Assembly (NCBI GenBank): GCA_025738555.1
Contig: JAOVFP010000001.1
Span: 5,580,001 to 5,644,000, forward strand
From: Cyathus striatus
Taxonomy: Eukaryota; Basidiomycota; Agaricomycetes; Agaricales; Nidulariaceae
Direction of reading: 5' to 3'
Length of the DNA stretch: 64,000 bases
Below, one piece after another: positions 1-12,239 of the stretch. The notes beneath the pieces are model-generated. The model ran no database searches. It was given only the letters and a program-made list of their open reading frames with translations, and was not told where the DNA came from. Each line of letters opens with the position of its first letter. The stretch's first letter is position 1. A program made the position numbers and the translations under genes.

Positions 1-19
1 ATTCCAGGTCACCCTGCGC

Positions 20-150
20 TCTCTAAAGTCACCTTGTTGCATGCTTGCAAGGTACACTCTCGGATGAAAATTGGTTCGAGGTTGCACTTTCAAGTTTCGA
101 CCTACACGCGCATATTTTCCACGGTCACCTGCTCCCCTGTACCTTTCTAA
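20..150. repeat. Interspersed repeat copy, matching about 22990-23110
   Basis: The stretch containing CTTGCAAGGTACACTCTCGG, then a GAAAAT-GG block and TTGCACTTT, recurs with small differences at about 22995-23060. Both copies go on to a shared CCACGGTCA block. It is not coding in either place. I infer an old dispersed repeat, family unknown. Confidence 0.5.
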
Positions 151-306
151 GTTATGTAAGACTAATAGTACTCTCCTGTAGTCCTCTCAAGTCTACGGTG
201 GTAGGTCCCCTGTTATAACTCGATGCGGATCTAAGGGTCCTAAATTCCCAAAATGGGATTGCACGTGATTGGTTTGCAAGCCAGTTTGAGGCTTTGAGTG
301 GTGCAG

Positions 307-1294
307 TTAGTGTAGGGGGCAAAACCTCCGGGAGGTTTCGCCTCGCCAGGCGAATGGCGAAACCCTGGCGTGGGAAAATGGCGATTCATGGCGAAGATGG
401 CGATTGAGAAATTCCATAATTTCACAGATGTAGACTACTTAAGTACTCTATTGTAGTCCTTCGCTGGCTAGGTCTGTATCCGTCACAGTGTTGATAACAT
501 TGGTTGTGGTGTTCGTTCCTCGAGCTCGGGAAAGTTCAGACTATAATGGGGGCATATGGAATTTGAATGTACGCTCATCGTCAGGAGCGTGACGTTGTTT
601 GCTAGGTGCAACAACGCGCTGCTTGAAGGACCTTGTAACATTCGCTCACCATAGTTGTTTGAATCTCTTATTCCTGACGGTGCCTACTCTTATACTGGAA
701 GCAGTCTTGTGGACAATGACAATAGTAACACTATAATTTCAAATTAATTAATACCTCATCCTCCTCAATGCCCTCTAAATTCCTCACTGTTACATCTATT
801 TTCATCTCCACTGCGAGTCTCAACCGAAACCCTGCTGATGAAGAAAACTTTGACTTAGATATGAAGTCTCAATACGCCGATCTTGTTGGATAGACTTGTT
901 ATGCGCACGCGTCAAACTCAAAGACTCAAAGCTCACGATGATGATTTCTGCACGAGGCCATAGCCACTTCCCACGGGGTGATGGGATAGGTTACTTTCGC
1001 GAATTGCTCGGAAGACAGCCCCTTGTTAAAAGACAAAAAAATTGGGAAAACTAGGCATTTCTATATCAGATGCGCTACTTACCCTTAAATTTTGGCATAC
1101 CCGGCAGGTGCGTTATGCGTTACTGCCGAATTGATTGTGTTAGTGCAGTACTTCGAGTCGATTACGTAATTACATGAAAATAATATACCGCCGGGTATCG
1201 CCGACCCTACCACACCCAGAGCTTTCGCCACCTGGCGATCGCCGGGCGGCGAAAGGTGGCGAGGCGAAACGGCGACGTTTTGCCCACATCATTA
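307..1294. mobile_element. Non-autonomous DNA transposon with terminal inverted repeats and a GGTGCAG target duplication
   Basis: The left end reads inward TTAGTGTAGGGGGCAAAAC, then a TTTCGCCTCGCC block. The right end, read on the minus strand, gives TAATGATGTGGGCAAAAC, then TTTCGCCTCGCC. The two ends are therefore inverted repeats of roughly 45 bases with small gaps. Directly outside them lie matching 7-base flanks GGTGCAG (300-306 and 1295-1301), which look like a target-site duplication. Both ends are dense in GGCGA/TCGCC and can fold into hairpins. No transposase-like frame is visible in the ~1-kb interior, so it would depend on an enzyme encoded elsewhere. A 7-8 base duplication would suit hAT-like elements, but the superfamily is not established. 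Confidence 0.6.
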
Positions 1295-1301
1295 GGTGCA
1301 G

Positions 1302-3755
1302 TGGCACATGGATGATGGAAGCGCGCTTATATTCTCCCGCGCGTGTATTTATGTATTCTATTCTACATGGTACATACATTGGTTTTGTAAATAAAATATG
1401 TAGCGTATCGTTGATGTTAAACCTACGAGTTAATTAATGCTGCCAAGGCAAACATTGAAAGCATAGTTGCTTTTAAATAAAATACAAAGAGCAAAATTGA
1501 TGGTGATAGCATTACATGTTATGACTAGTACACAGACTGAAAGAAGTTATATATATTAGTGTTAAGCTGATTACAAGCGCACGAGAGGCACAACTGGTTA
1601 AGTATTTTACTAGCTCGTTACGACGTATTTACAACATTCCGGCATAGTAGTAAATATGTACTACTGTCACAATAGTAGTGATAGTACATACTTACTGCAC
1701 ATATGTCATGGTCACGGTACAGTACAAATTTTAGAACTGACCGGCCGATCTTTTATGTGACATAATTTAAGTAGCGCACTTAACATACAAGCAAGAACCA
1801 ATATTACTTTAGCAAGTTAGTTGTCACTTTTACTTATACTAAGTACAGTGGAAGTAGCACTCAGATAAGACTAAAAACCAAGAAAAAACCCATATTTACT
1901 ACCTCACAACATGCGTAAACGTTACGGAGTGAATAAAGTGAAAAAAACGGAAGAGAGAGCTTTACAATTAAATCAACGACCTGTCCATGTTGTGTCCATG
2001 AGCATCCTATGTGTAAGCGCTTGTAAGCGCCTTCTTAGCTGTGCGGACTGGTTTGCTGATGGACACGTGTTTCAGGGTCAACGCTAAGCGAGTTATAACA
2101 GGGGACTATGGACTCCGTAGACTTCCCTGTCGTTATCTCCGACTTCACTGCTGCTACCCTCATCGAGAAGGCACTGTTGCCCCTGAGCTTGTCGTTCAAC
2201 CCGGCGCTGCTACCCCGTTACCTCCGCCCCTCCTCTTCTCGACGAAGAGATCCTCCTGAAACACAGTCTATTGTTGAGCTCGTCAGCAAGCGCTGTAAGG
2301 CTACCAGCAAGAAGATCCTACGTACTTATTTCTCACCCCCGTGTCTTTTCTCTCTCACGTTGATTCCCCCTGGTAATCGAAATGCGTAGCCATTTGGAGG
2401 ACTACTGGCTTCGAAACGGCACGATCATGATCCTGGAGTTTCAAAACGTTCAAACATCCACGTGCGGTCGTGAGCGCGAATATCTAGTTGACTCTCAGCT
2501 TTTCATAGCTTCTTTCAATAAGACCTTTTAAATTGGAAGTGTCGACTGCGTCGACAAAAACCTTGCTTGCACAAAAGGCACCATGAGATTTATTAGAGGC
2601 ACCACACAAGTTGTAGATAAGAAACAAAGTTTGGAAGTAGCTGTGTCATACAAGATGTTAGTGAGCAATATACCTCTCAAAGGTAGATATATTAATTATT
2701 GTGTTTGATCCTTGCAAGAGCGAGAATCACACACACGCCTCCTGAATTACACACACATCATTCATTGTCGATGGTGGGCGACTTTGGAGCTTTTAAACCT
2801 TTGAACACCACAACGACTCCACTTGCACGCGACTCGAATCAGATCTTACTTACAGTACAGCCGCAAGTTCTTTACATCGTACCCAAACCAACACCTTTCA
2901 GTAGTAAAATAATGACTGAAGATACAACAATATATCGCTGGATTTTCCAACGGGCTCTCGAGCGTGAAAAGAGAAGATCAAAGAATGAACTAGGAACGAT
3001 GCAACAGAGGATTGAATTACTAAAAATGCTGAGACATACAGTATTACTTATACAGGTCTAGTTCTACTAACTAGGCACCATCCAAGTTACATCAAACATT
3101 ATTAAAATAGGTATCTTTCCCTTTCAATCTCATTCGATGTTAGTCGTGGCATTGCCACTGTTGACGGTGACGTTCATAAGCTGGGTGTACCTAATGACAA
3201 GATACTCTTATGGATGCAATTGCAGAACTTGTGAGTTTTGTCTTATATATCACGCACATGCGTCAAAATTGTTGACTGATTAGCCCTCTCCAATGGGATA
3301 TGGTTGGATGCGGTTGCCATTGAGTAGCTGTTAATGATCGTTGCTGGCATTTAACTTGCGTTTGACAAGCCGGGAGAAATTTCTTCAATTCAAACCGCTG
3401 GTTTGTATGTACTTACATTATATGTGTCATCCAGAACCGCTAACTACATCGGGTAAGTATACTGGAACTCAACTGGAACTCTGAGTCTAGAAGCGCCTGC
3501 CTTTACTTAATCTTTAACGTTTGATATCATTCGTTGAACCAAAGGCCCTTAGTATGTCTTTCAGGGCCCATGCTATTGCCATGCTGCTTAGTACAGCGGA
3601 AACAACCGAGCCCTGTCTTTTTATTTTCGATATAAGTACATAAAGCGAGTGATACATAGACTAGCTTCCGTTTCCCAATGGACATCCCTCCACAGTCGTA
3701 TTTACCTTGGAAAAGTAGGCGCTTCTACTTTTTTTTTCTCTCCGACTCGTTCCTA
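1302..3755. other. Gene-poor stretch with only short unrecognised ORFs
   Basis: I recognise no gene here. Open frames of 70-120 codons exist (for example 2108-2389 and 2699-3061), but none shows a known domain or convincing splice signals. A palindrome-containing repeat lies at 2525-2570. The sequence is otherwise AT-rich and looks intergenic or made of decayed gene remnants. Confidence 0.5.
2525..2570. repeat. Short interspersed repeat around a GTCGAC palindrome
   Basis: GGAAGTGTCGACTGCGTCGA followed by AACCTTGCTTGCA is repeated in inverse orientation at about 24985-25025. The shared block is about 40 bases, with GTCGAC-N2-3-GTCGAC at its core. It is non-coding and its function is unknown. 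Confidence 0.45.
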
Positions 3756-3759
3756 AATT

Positions 3760-4998
3760 AATACATGTAGTATCCGTCACCATCCTTCACGTAACGGCAG
3801 CTGCTACAGCCTGTCTACGTATTGACTACCGCCGTAGGACTCGTCGATTATGGTGGGATGACTATGCAGCATCTATACCTGCATTTACTGAATGCCTAAA
3901 CGTGGTGTTTCTCTGGATCAGGCTGAGGCATTTCAGTATGTCCATCCTATGAATTGTTACTCAGCAACCCGTACTAAGAGAATGATCATCACAGGCGACG
4001 AGGAAGATGCTCTCTTACGTGAAATGAAGGTAACTTTGGGTTTCTTAAACTCGGGCTTATTTGCGACGACTATATGGTACAGTATTTCTTGTATTTTCAT
4101 TGCAATGCCTTACATTGATACTCTACTAGGTGGTCGCGTATAAGTATGGCTCTTGCAATCGTGCGCATTAGTCCTGAATGGTCAAAATCACGTATAATTA
4201 CCTTGTTTGCCACTTCTGCATTCATCTTAAACTGGATTACGCTGGTGGTTTCGTTCACGGTGGTCTGTGCGCTTCGCAATAGCTGGCAGTATAGCCACGC
4301 AGATGTTCTCATATGCGGGCCTGCAACCATGATTACAATTGCAAGCATAGCCAGTCAGTCCATATGATCATTCTTTCTGCAGTTAGCCCTTCATCGCTGT
4401 TTTCATGATAGTGGATATTATTGGCGATGTCTATCTTGCTGCCTTACCGTTATATCGTCTCTGGAGACTTCGGCTACCTCTAGCTCAACGTCGCTTGATT
4501 CGACTAGTGTTCTCCACGAGTCTACTAACACTACCGCCAGTACTTGTTGTGTTGTTTTGGTCCTATGGTGGAATTATTAGAGGTCCTGGATTCGAGCTGG
4601 TTTGGATAATGTTGCTACAAATGGAAGTAGGTCATGACTTATCCTATATCATTACTATATCTTATCCATTTGCATAGGAAGCCATTTCTGTCATTGCAAA
4701 CAACCTTACGGTCTTAATAGCTTGGTGCTATAAATCATACAGCGGCGATATAGATGTGGATGCAGAATCGAATAAATATGTCAATCCTCATTGGACTACA
4801 TCTTCCTCCTCGGTTCTACCTTCGGTTATCGTTATCGAGCCGTTCATGGCGACATTCAACCATGCTTCTGACCAAGCAAACTGTAATACATATGTTGCGG
4901 ACTCTTCGGGAACAAGAAGCTTGAAGTCAACCCAAGCCGACAGTAACGAGCAACACATTTGTAAGGATCAGGTACGATTCCGAAACTTATATTTCTAG
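3760..4998 (+). pseudogene. Decayed multi-pass membrane protein of the fungal Pth11/rhodopsin-like type
   Basis: Conceptual exons match the pattern of agaricomycete 7TM proteins of the Pth11-like group, which are putative surface receptors. A first segment carries RRLWWDDYAAS. A segment at about 3940-4075 carries YVHPMN and runs to ATTIW. After an intron (TATATG|GTACAG to TACTAG|GTGG), WSRISMALAIVRI begins the next helix. A further intron leads to DIIGDVYLAALPLYRLWRLR, and another (MLLQME|gtaggt to catag|EAISVI) to the last helix and a hydrophilic tail ending at 4998. The first and second segments are in different frames with no room for an intron, so I read a frameshift. No start codon is convincing. 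It could still be a live gene if the first exon is spliced differently. Confidence 0.5.
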
Positions 4999-5520
4999 AA
5001 TATAAGGATATTTATGATGTATATCCAAGCTCCATACTAATCGCGACGTCGAAACCGGCCATACTTAATTAAGCCTCCAGCGGTTGAACCCCCCTACTCA
5101 ACCCAGTGATTGACACAATCTACTATCCATCAATTCGAGATACAAGCCAGTGGTAACTGACATACAGATTCGCGTGGACTGTGGAACGGAGCGCAGTACA
5201 GAGCTGCGGTGACTCTTAATCTTAATCTGGGGTATGTCTACTTCCCCAACCTCTGCCTTTGTGTCGACTCGTGATGTCAGACATACTAATGCGGCTGGAA
5301 GCTTGGGGTGGTAATTCGTCCCGCATATGACTTTCAGTCACCATGGTTCGAGTCGCAAGGCATGTATGGTACTGGTGAAATAGATAATAAATATACATTG
5401 TCTATGGACGTCGTAATCTGAGGGTACTCGTGGAGTGCCAACGTTGTGCTTTGACTGATTACTGTAGTCTGTAAGGACCACCGCGGTAATTGACGGCGGT
5501 ATAATACAGGGGCCATATGC

Positions 5521-6427
5521 TTGTCGCCTAACCTTCTGGAACTATCTCTCGACCGAATTTATAATCTTCCTATAACATTTATGAAGTGGATCACATACGT
5601 TCCAAAGCTAGAACTATCAGATATTTATTTTAGAGGCCCAGAAGAACACGACAATCAGATCTTTTCAAAGCAATCGACGGAACTGCACCAATATCGCAGT
5701 CTCAAGTCTTTGACTATAGGCCGGGTGGGCTCTTAGCTTGAAGATTCAGCATCACTGCTCACTTGGCTGACAAAGAACATGTTGCCTCAAAATCGCCAGT
5801 TGATTCAGACAGAACTGTCAATTACTTCAGTATGTGTGATTCCTCTCGCTTTCTCAGTGTGGGGAATAAATGAAAAATCCTTGACTGTTCTGAGTATGCC
5901 CTCTAATTTATCTAGCAGCCCGGGTAATGTCGAGTTTATCTCCCTTATACAAGACAAAATCTGACCACAAAGTTTTAGTAGCTGATATGCCAAAAGCTGA
6001 TATCGGCAACCTTCCCCTTCAAAAAATCAGGTTTTTGTCAGCCTCTAAGGTTATCCCGGAATCAGATCCATTTTATGCGATCAGACAAATCCTTACAATG
6101 GCAAGGGGCGGGGATGGTATACAAGAAATTACGATCAAATTCTCATTATGTGGGAGCATAGAATACTTGCGTAATTCCAATCCTCCTGGTTGGCAAACTC
6201 TTGATGTCATGTTGACTGAGAACTCTCGCTTCAGGAAGCTGTGGAAGGTGTACTTCTACGGTGTGTACGCCAAGACTGAGATTGACAAGGAGGAAAGAAA
6301 GACGATAGTAGAGAAGCTAGTTCCTACGATGCATGAGAAGGGTATTTTAGAGTCTCTTGAATGGTCTTTGAGAACTTTCATACCTGAGTGGGATAGATAT
6401 GGCGATACACTGTCTCTGAACTGGTAG
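5521..6427 (+). pseudogene. 5'-truncated, nonsense-mutated member of the F-box-like family at 10305-11577
   Basis: The frame starting NLLELSLDRIYNLP aligns with the PSLVELSLAGIHGFPP part of the 10305-11577 gene and continues to its C-terminus. The single intron is in the same place (CCCG|gtaatg to ttttag|TAGCT), and the exon-2 signature HEKGILE matches HEKGILD. The F-box part is missing: upstream of about 5520 no homology is visible. A TAG interrupts the frame at 5734. Truncation plus an internal stop argue for a pseudogene, although exon 2 (about 5988-6427) is fully open and encodes a plausible C-terminal domain. Confidence 0.6.
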
Positions 6428-6909
6428 ATTTATTATTTAGCAACTCGGCAGTCTTCCGAGTTGTAATGACACTTTTTGATACTTTATTTTTGCCATATGA
6501 TACATTAAATATTCGCATTATACAGCCAAAACAGAATATCTGTTACGTTTATGTATCTGTTTTCGTTGGAGGACACTGATGCAGTTATCCAGATAGAATA
6601 CCCCGTGTATAACTTTTGAGATAACAACAAGATAATATAATTCTCTGTTAGTGTACTGAATATTGCACTTGCCCGACAAGAGAGTTACTCCGTTCTATCA
6701 ACTTTTACAAGACTGATTAGCAATCTATAGTCCTTCGAGCGCGGACGAGTACAGTGTTATCTAGTCTGCAATCCAGGGATGGCAATCCCTATACTGTTGC
6801 GATGCACGTGATTATGACAGCATTACATCAGAACCAGTCCGCATCCCTGTCCCATCCCACGCATTTTCATGTCATCTCTCTCTTCCTCCGTCTGACATGC
6901 ATATCCACA
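6428..6909. other. Intergenic
   Basis: I see no gene. At 6636-6650 the string AATTCTCTGTTAGT matches the 5' end of the tRNA-Asp gene at 9203, but no anticodon arm or B box follows, so it is at most a relic. Confidence 0.5.
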
Positions 6910-8923
6910 ATGTCCCTCCCCAGCCTACCTAATCTCCCACAGGAAATCATAGCGGAAATCGTTACATATCTACCCACTTCATCTCGGTTGTCTTTGTGTC
7001 TGACAAAGAAAGTATTTAAAGACGCATGTGTGCGCGCTATATACCGACATATATACCTATCTGGATGGAGGAAGATTGTGCTTTGTTGTAGGTCGCTGGT
7101 GGGGAACGAGAGGGCTGCGAGGAGTGTTAGGAGCGTTTCGTTCGATGTTGCGTACGTCTGAAGTCTTTGGTCTGGTCTATATGGCTGATGTTGGGATAGG
7201 CATCATAGACAGTGCCTCCCACTGCGCGCTTTCCAAACCCTATACCACACCGCCCTATCTTGCATCTCTCCAACCGTCACTGCCCTCGAAATTCTCTCTG
7301 GGACACCCCTCATCTCTCCCTGCAGACACACCTTCCCTGCCTTAAAGACATTTACCACAACTCTCGTCCTATGCCCCCTCCTCACATCCTTTCTTTCTCG
7401 GCACCCAACGCTCACAGACCTAATCCTATTCAACAACTTCCTTTCGCCACCTCTCTCTCTCCCGATCTTACCAAATCTAAAGAGCTTCGTGGGCCTGGCA
7501 GACGTTGCGCTCCTTCTGCTTCCCTCGTCCCCAATACAACACGCAGGAATAGCATGGGCACATGCAGGGCAAAGGACGAAATGCAAGCAGCTAATGAGAA
7601 TTATGAAGAGTGTCGTGTCATTGATTTGGTTCAGCACAAGATTAGACGCAGAGCTGGTCGAATGCCTTGCGACGTACTTGGGTGGACTAGAATGTCTGTG
7701 CTTTGCAGGGCTTATTCCTATCGTAGGAGGGAGAGACGAGGTGGGTTACTTCATCTATCTTCACTCACGTTATTATTCCTATCATCTCTCTTTTCCTTCG
7801 TTCTGAATGCAGGGACTGATAGCCTGATAGGACTTTTATGACTCGCTGACTGAGCATATGCACGCTTTCCCTCGACTTCAAATCATTGATGTGCGTTCGA
7901 GGGTACCGGTGGGTATGGATATACATGTGTTGGAAGAGGAGTTTAGGTTGATTACGGTTTGGGCGGGACAGTGTGAAGCGTTAGAGGTTTGTACTATGCC
8001 TAGTAAGTGTCTCTCTCTCAATTGTTTCTTCGATCTTTAGCTTTGTGTTCTCTTTCCTTCATGCTACATGTATTCATTGCCTTTTTTGTACCGTTCTCTT
8101 TCTCAGAATCATGATAGTCGCTCTTCGTGTCGTTATGACTTCACTGTCCTTTTAACCACGTTTCAAAATGTTGTTTCTACTTACCTTGTACTTAGTACCT
8201 TCGCTCCTTCACTTTCTTTCATTAGCTCTAATATGAAGACTTCTTTCCTTTGCCTTAGTACTTATCGTCTTTCATTACGTACTAACCATCTTGTCGCGTA
8301 AAGTTCTTTCTTTCACGCTAACGCCTTCCTCCCTCGTTTCACCTTATCTTCTTATATCCTATCTTACCTATGCTAACCACCTGCCCACAGGCAGAACATA
8401 TTGGTACCGCCTAAAGCAAAGCGGAATGTGGGTACCCGTAATATGCCCTGACTCCTCGCTGGCCACGATCTGGCTATGCAAGAAAGCCCGAGCTCGAGGC
8501 GTAAGAAGGGTCCTAAACACCTCTCCGTCTTCTTCTCCATCCTCATCCCTAATATCCTCAAGTTCGGACTACGCTTCTTCGAATGCCTCCTCGTCCGAAT
8601 ACTCGATTCATTCTATTTCTTCCACCGGGCAAGACGACCAACGAAGGGAAGATGAACAAAGGGAAGAAGAAGAGTCGGAGTCGCAACGTGCGCAGGTGGA
8701 GTATGATACTCATGCGGAGCTTATGGCTTATATCGATTATATTGGGAAGTTGGGCGATGTGGGGGTGGTTACGTGTGAGAGTATGGGTGCGTTCTTTAGA
8801 GGTGGGTGTGGGCGGCGGGGTGTTGGTGATGGTGGTGGTGGGAGACAGGAGAGACAGACCGATAGAGGAGAGGGGGCTGGGAGAACGGGGGCATTTGAGT
8901 TGGGTCGGTATGGTGTTTTGTGA
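6910..8923 (+). CDS. F-box/LRR-like protein, four exons
   Basis: The protein starts MSLPSLPNLPQEIIAEIVTY, an F-box-like N-terminus (LPxEIxxEIxxYL, residues about 6-45). F-box proteins bind Skp1 and recruit substrates to SCF ubiquitin ligases; which substrate is unknown. Exon 1 ends near 7150 (FDVAY|). Exon 2 starts after cagacag at about 7209, in the frame LRAFQTLYHTALS, and carries leucine-rich segments. Exon 3 starts after gatag at about 7831 with DFYDSLTEHMHAFPRLQIID. Exon 4 starts near 8392 (RTYWYRLKQSGMWVPV) and contains a Ser-rich then Glu/Arg-rich low-complexity tail. Codon use is GC-richer than the surroundings. Exon borders are by eye. The tail from about 8780 on is low complexity, so the true stop could lie earlier if another intron exists. 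Nearby F-box-like genes at 10.3 kb are not close in sequence. Confidence 0.65.
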
Positions 8924-8931
8924 ATTTGCAT

Positions 8932-9202
8932 GATATATATATGGTGTAGTTTTAGACGCTCGTCTCTTTTTTTTTACTTTGGGTTCGAGATTTGGTGGGA
9001 TTGGTACTTACTACATACTTACCCCTCGTTTTGTTATTTTGTTATTTTGCTATCTGTACTAGTTACCTTGCTGTTATGCTATATGCTATGCTTTACTTTT
9101 GTCGTGCTATAGGAAGTTGGGACTTCCTACAGTTGACTACCAAGTTCTACCAAAGAACGTACTTGAATAGCTTAAATATGGAGCAATTGCTTAATTAATA
9201 AT
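8932..9202. other. Intergenic, upstream of tRNA-Asp
   Basis: AT-rich spacer. I see nothing functional other than the tRNA gene that follows. Confidence 0.5.
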
Positions 9203-9305
9203 TCTCTGTTAGTATATCGGTTAGTACACGCGCCTGTCATTCATGTGTCGATTACGGCTGTTACTGCACTCGCGCGAAAGCTGGGTTCGACTCCCAGACA
9301 GAGAG
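9203..9305 (+). tRNA. tRNA-Asp (anticodon GTC) with a 31-base intron
   Basis: Acceptor strands TCTCTGT (9203-9209) and ACAGAGA (9298-9304) pair over 7 bp, and discriminator G73 fits Asp identity. The D-stem is GTAT/GTAC with loop ATCGGTTA. The anticodon stem is CGCGC/GCGCG, and the loop is C-T-GTC-A then C after removal of the intron at 9240-9270, the canonical position after base 37. The T-arm is CTGGG-TTCGACT-CCCAG, giving the B box GGTTCGACTCC. A T-run at about 9324-9330 would end pol III transcription. Sequence and pairing leave little doubt. Confidence 0.92.
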
Positions 9306-9309
9306 TCTT

Positions 9310-10304
9310 CATCTGAGCCCCTCTTTTTTTACTGATAACAACGACCCTTGCAATGACATGACAAAGTACTAATCACTCAGCATCATCATCATTCCGGTAA
9401 TATTGTTTCTACAATATCAATTCACTTCCGTAGGTATACCATTAAGTAAACTAGACTGTCCAACTTCCCGAACCCCTCAACGCCTCCCAGGGACTACTCT
9501 ACTACCTTCAAATCATCTTCACTCGACTCCATCATGTGCTAAAGCATATTCACGTTCACACTTCAACTCCTTCGCTTCCTTCTCCAACCTTACCCTTTCT
9601 CCTTCATTGATACCTTTCTCGAGCTTCAAACAAATACAAGCCCTAGTACGTATCTGCATAGCTATATTGTGGTGATTCAACCCATCCAGACCCTCTGACT
9701 CCATGTCCTTCATCAGTTCGATAGAGGCATTGTAATAGTATACCACCATTGGAGACAAAGAAGAAGCTGATGGCTGTTTGTTGGATAAGTAGTCATATTA
9801 TATTTAAGAGTAAATTTAGCAAAGAAAAGTAAAGCTTAAATGGAATCCGTGCGGCAGCACGTATAGAGTTGGGGTTCGAGAGTCGGATTCGTTGGTGTCG
9901 TGCGCGCCGACCTACGTGCGTACGTGTGAGCCCAAGCAAAGTTCTTTGCCGACACAGGCGGCAATTCCCGAGTTAGAAACTTCAATGACAATGAAAATCG
10001 GTTGCAAATCGGACTTTAATTTAAGTACTTGCGCTGTGACTTGATTGGATTGACTCTTTTCCCAACCTTTAACTACCTGTAATCCACGTCACGACACCTA
10101 ATCCACCCAGAATCCACCATCAAACGTTGTTAAATCCTTGGATAAGTAGTGCTTATTGAACCTTTCGTGTCGTATCGCGTTCGAACCTTTAAGGCTACCA
10201 GCCACCAACCCTAGTAATAAGGTGACGTGTTGATGCACAACATATGCCAGAGAATTGGAACTCTGACTGTGTTCTCGTTTCACCAGTTACTAGCTCTACC
10301 TACA
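9310..10304. other. Intergenic; short minus-strand ORF of uncertain status
   Basis: A minus-strand frame at 9758-9519 encodes about 79 residues with a helical, charged, TPR-like look (YYYNASIELMKDMESEG and later LEKEAKELK), but it has no partner exons that I can find and ends without a domain match. From about 10090 on, the sequence resembles the region upstream of the inverted paralogue at 32121, showing that the duplication included promoter DNA. Confidence 0.35.
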
Positions 10305-11577
10305 ATGTACCAAAATCGTATTCCGTTCGATATAGTGGAGCTTATAATCGACGAAGTCTCGTCGACAAGCAGCAATCCAGTTCAAGACCTAAAATGTTGT
10401 GCTATAACATGCAAATCTTTCCTAGAGCCAGCGCAACGCCGTCTATTTCGCTCTGTCTCTATCTGCGAAGGTGATCGTTCTGGAAAATATCGACGTTTCA
10501 AATCTGCACTAGATTCATCTCCAGCACTTGTGCTTCACGTTCGCAAGTTTCATTTTCAGGACTGCAAAATTAGCGGTATTAGCATGGATATCGTTAATCA
10601 TCCCAGTCTTCCTCGAGTGCTTGGAATGTTCAAGAACATTATAGCTTTCAACATGAACATTAACTCCATTGGGTACTGCATCTGGAAGGATTTTTCACCA
10701 GAGTTTAAACAAGCTTTTGTTAATATCTGTTCGTCTCCTTCCCTTGTCGAACTGAGTCTCGCTGGAATACATGGATTCCCCCCAATATTTATAAAATTGT
10801 TCACTTGCATTCCGTCGCTATCCCTTTCGTACGTTTTATTCAGCGGACACCAAGTATTCCCGTTGAGGTTACCGAGGTCGGACGCAAAACCACGGGATCG
10901 CAGTCTTCAATCTTTAAAATTAGGTTGCATAGATTTTAAAATATCTAGTCTGCCCACGGATGACTTTCCACCTCAAGCCTACACTTTAGAAAATTTGGTC
11001 ATAACCTCAACGTTTTCGCTTTCCTTGGCATTTTCGATCTGGGGAAACAACAAGAGTTTTAGGTTGACTACGCTCAGTTTTCCACTTGATTTGTTGCAAG
11101 GTAATGTCCAGTTCACATGTCTCAGATATACAAGATGCACACTGACCACATAGTATTACAGTACCGGACCTGCCAGGAATCGACATCGGAGGATTTCCCA
11201 AGCTTCATACGATCACTTTTTCCGCGAATATACGAGAGCAAAGCGACCCGTTTGAATGTATAAGAGGAGTCCTTGCCAGAGCAAGGGATGAAAATGAAAT
11301 ACAACACATAACGATTAAATTCTTTAGCGATGCCGTAACTTGGGACCTCGAACGTTCAGACCAATATGATTGGGAGCTTCTGGATGACATGCTGTCTAAC
11401 CCACGCTTTAAGCAGCTGCTAAAGGTTTCCTTTACTGGCGTTCAACTCTTTACTGAGATCTTGGAGGATGCAGAGGCACTAGTGGAAGAACTACTTCCGA
11501 AGATACATGAAAAGGGAATTTTAGACTGGGTGTGGACTCGGATACAGTTTTCAGATACTGAACTCAGTGATGTGTAG
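10305..11577 (+). CDS. F-box-like protein, two exons, 403 residues
   Basis: Exon 1 (10305-11100) begins MYQNRIPFDIVELIIDEV, an F-box-like helix pair that in this class often starts fungal F-box/LRR proteins. A 61-base intron (11101-11161, gtaatg to ttacag, branch site CTGAC) joins LLQ to VPDLPGIDIGGFPKLHT. Exon 2 ends at the TAG at 11575-11577. The spliced frame is exactly 404 codons. The body holds alternating hydrophobic LRR-like segments (LVELSLAGIHGFPP, SLQSLKLG, LTTLSFPLD) and an acidic C-terminal helix (EDAEALVEELLPKIHEKGIL). The start was chosen because the paralogue at 32121 starts identically (MY-x2-RIPFDIVELIIDEV). An upstream in-frame ATG at 10227 lies outside the conserved protein. 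Likely role: substrate receptor of an SCF ligase, inferred from the family only. Relatives lie at 5521-6427 and 30890-32121. Confidence 0.7.
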
Positions 11578-12239
11578 TACGTTGCACATAACTGTTATAT
11601 ATATGGTGTAGTCGGTATTGAGGAACTTGAGATCTATTTTATCTGTTGTTTTAATCTTTAATAACTTTGGATGTTTTTTTTAAAAATCCTAGTTTATTAG
11701 TCGGTTGCGAATTTGATCCAGATGTCATGATTACGCTAAGGCTACTTAACTAGAGGTATCGACGGTGATTACTGTAATGTAAGTGTGAGGCAATTAAACA
11801 GTGAGTAAGATGACTCGGGGCAAATCCCCGGAGGTTGGGAGGGACGTGCTCCGACTAGGGGGCGTGAAAAGTGCCTGCATGGTATGGGCTGGTGATTCAT
11901 CAAGGCGGCTAGGTACAGGTGGCGAGTTTAGTTGTCAGGCGGGTCCCATTCTGGCAGAGGTCCTAGATTGCATCGGAGGCGGGTGGTGGTGTTGACGTAG
12001 CGAAATAAGGCAGCTAAATGCTCGGGTGTGGCTAGTAGAGAGTGAAGTGTGAGGCGGCGCACGGGCATTTTGCACCGGCGTGCGAGTGTAACTCTGGCGG
12101 CATTGAACTTTGGAAGTTTGTTTAGCAATTTGTCCACTTCTTAACACAAGAGTCGTACATATGCAATGAAGAGGATGTGTGCGACGCGCCAGATTTGTAA
12201 TATATATGATTTCTTGAAACTTAGCGGAGAAATCATATG
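11578..12239. other. Intergenic
   Basis: No recognised gene. The overlapping short frames at 11801-12147 are on opposite strands and lack domain signals. Confidence 0.5.

Noticed and set aside
6636..6670. A second tRNA-Asp gene, from AATTCTCTGTTAGT
   Set aside because: Only the acceptor-proximal 14-20 bases match; no anticodon arm, T arm or B box follows.
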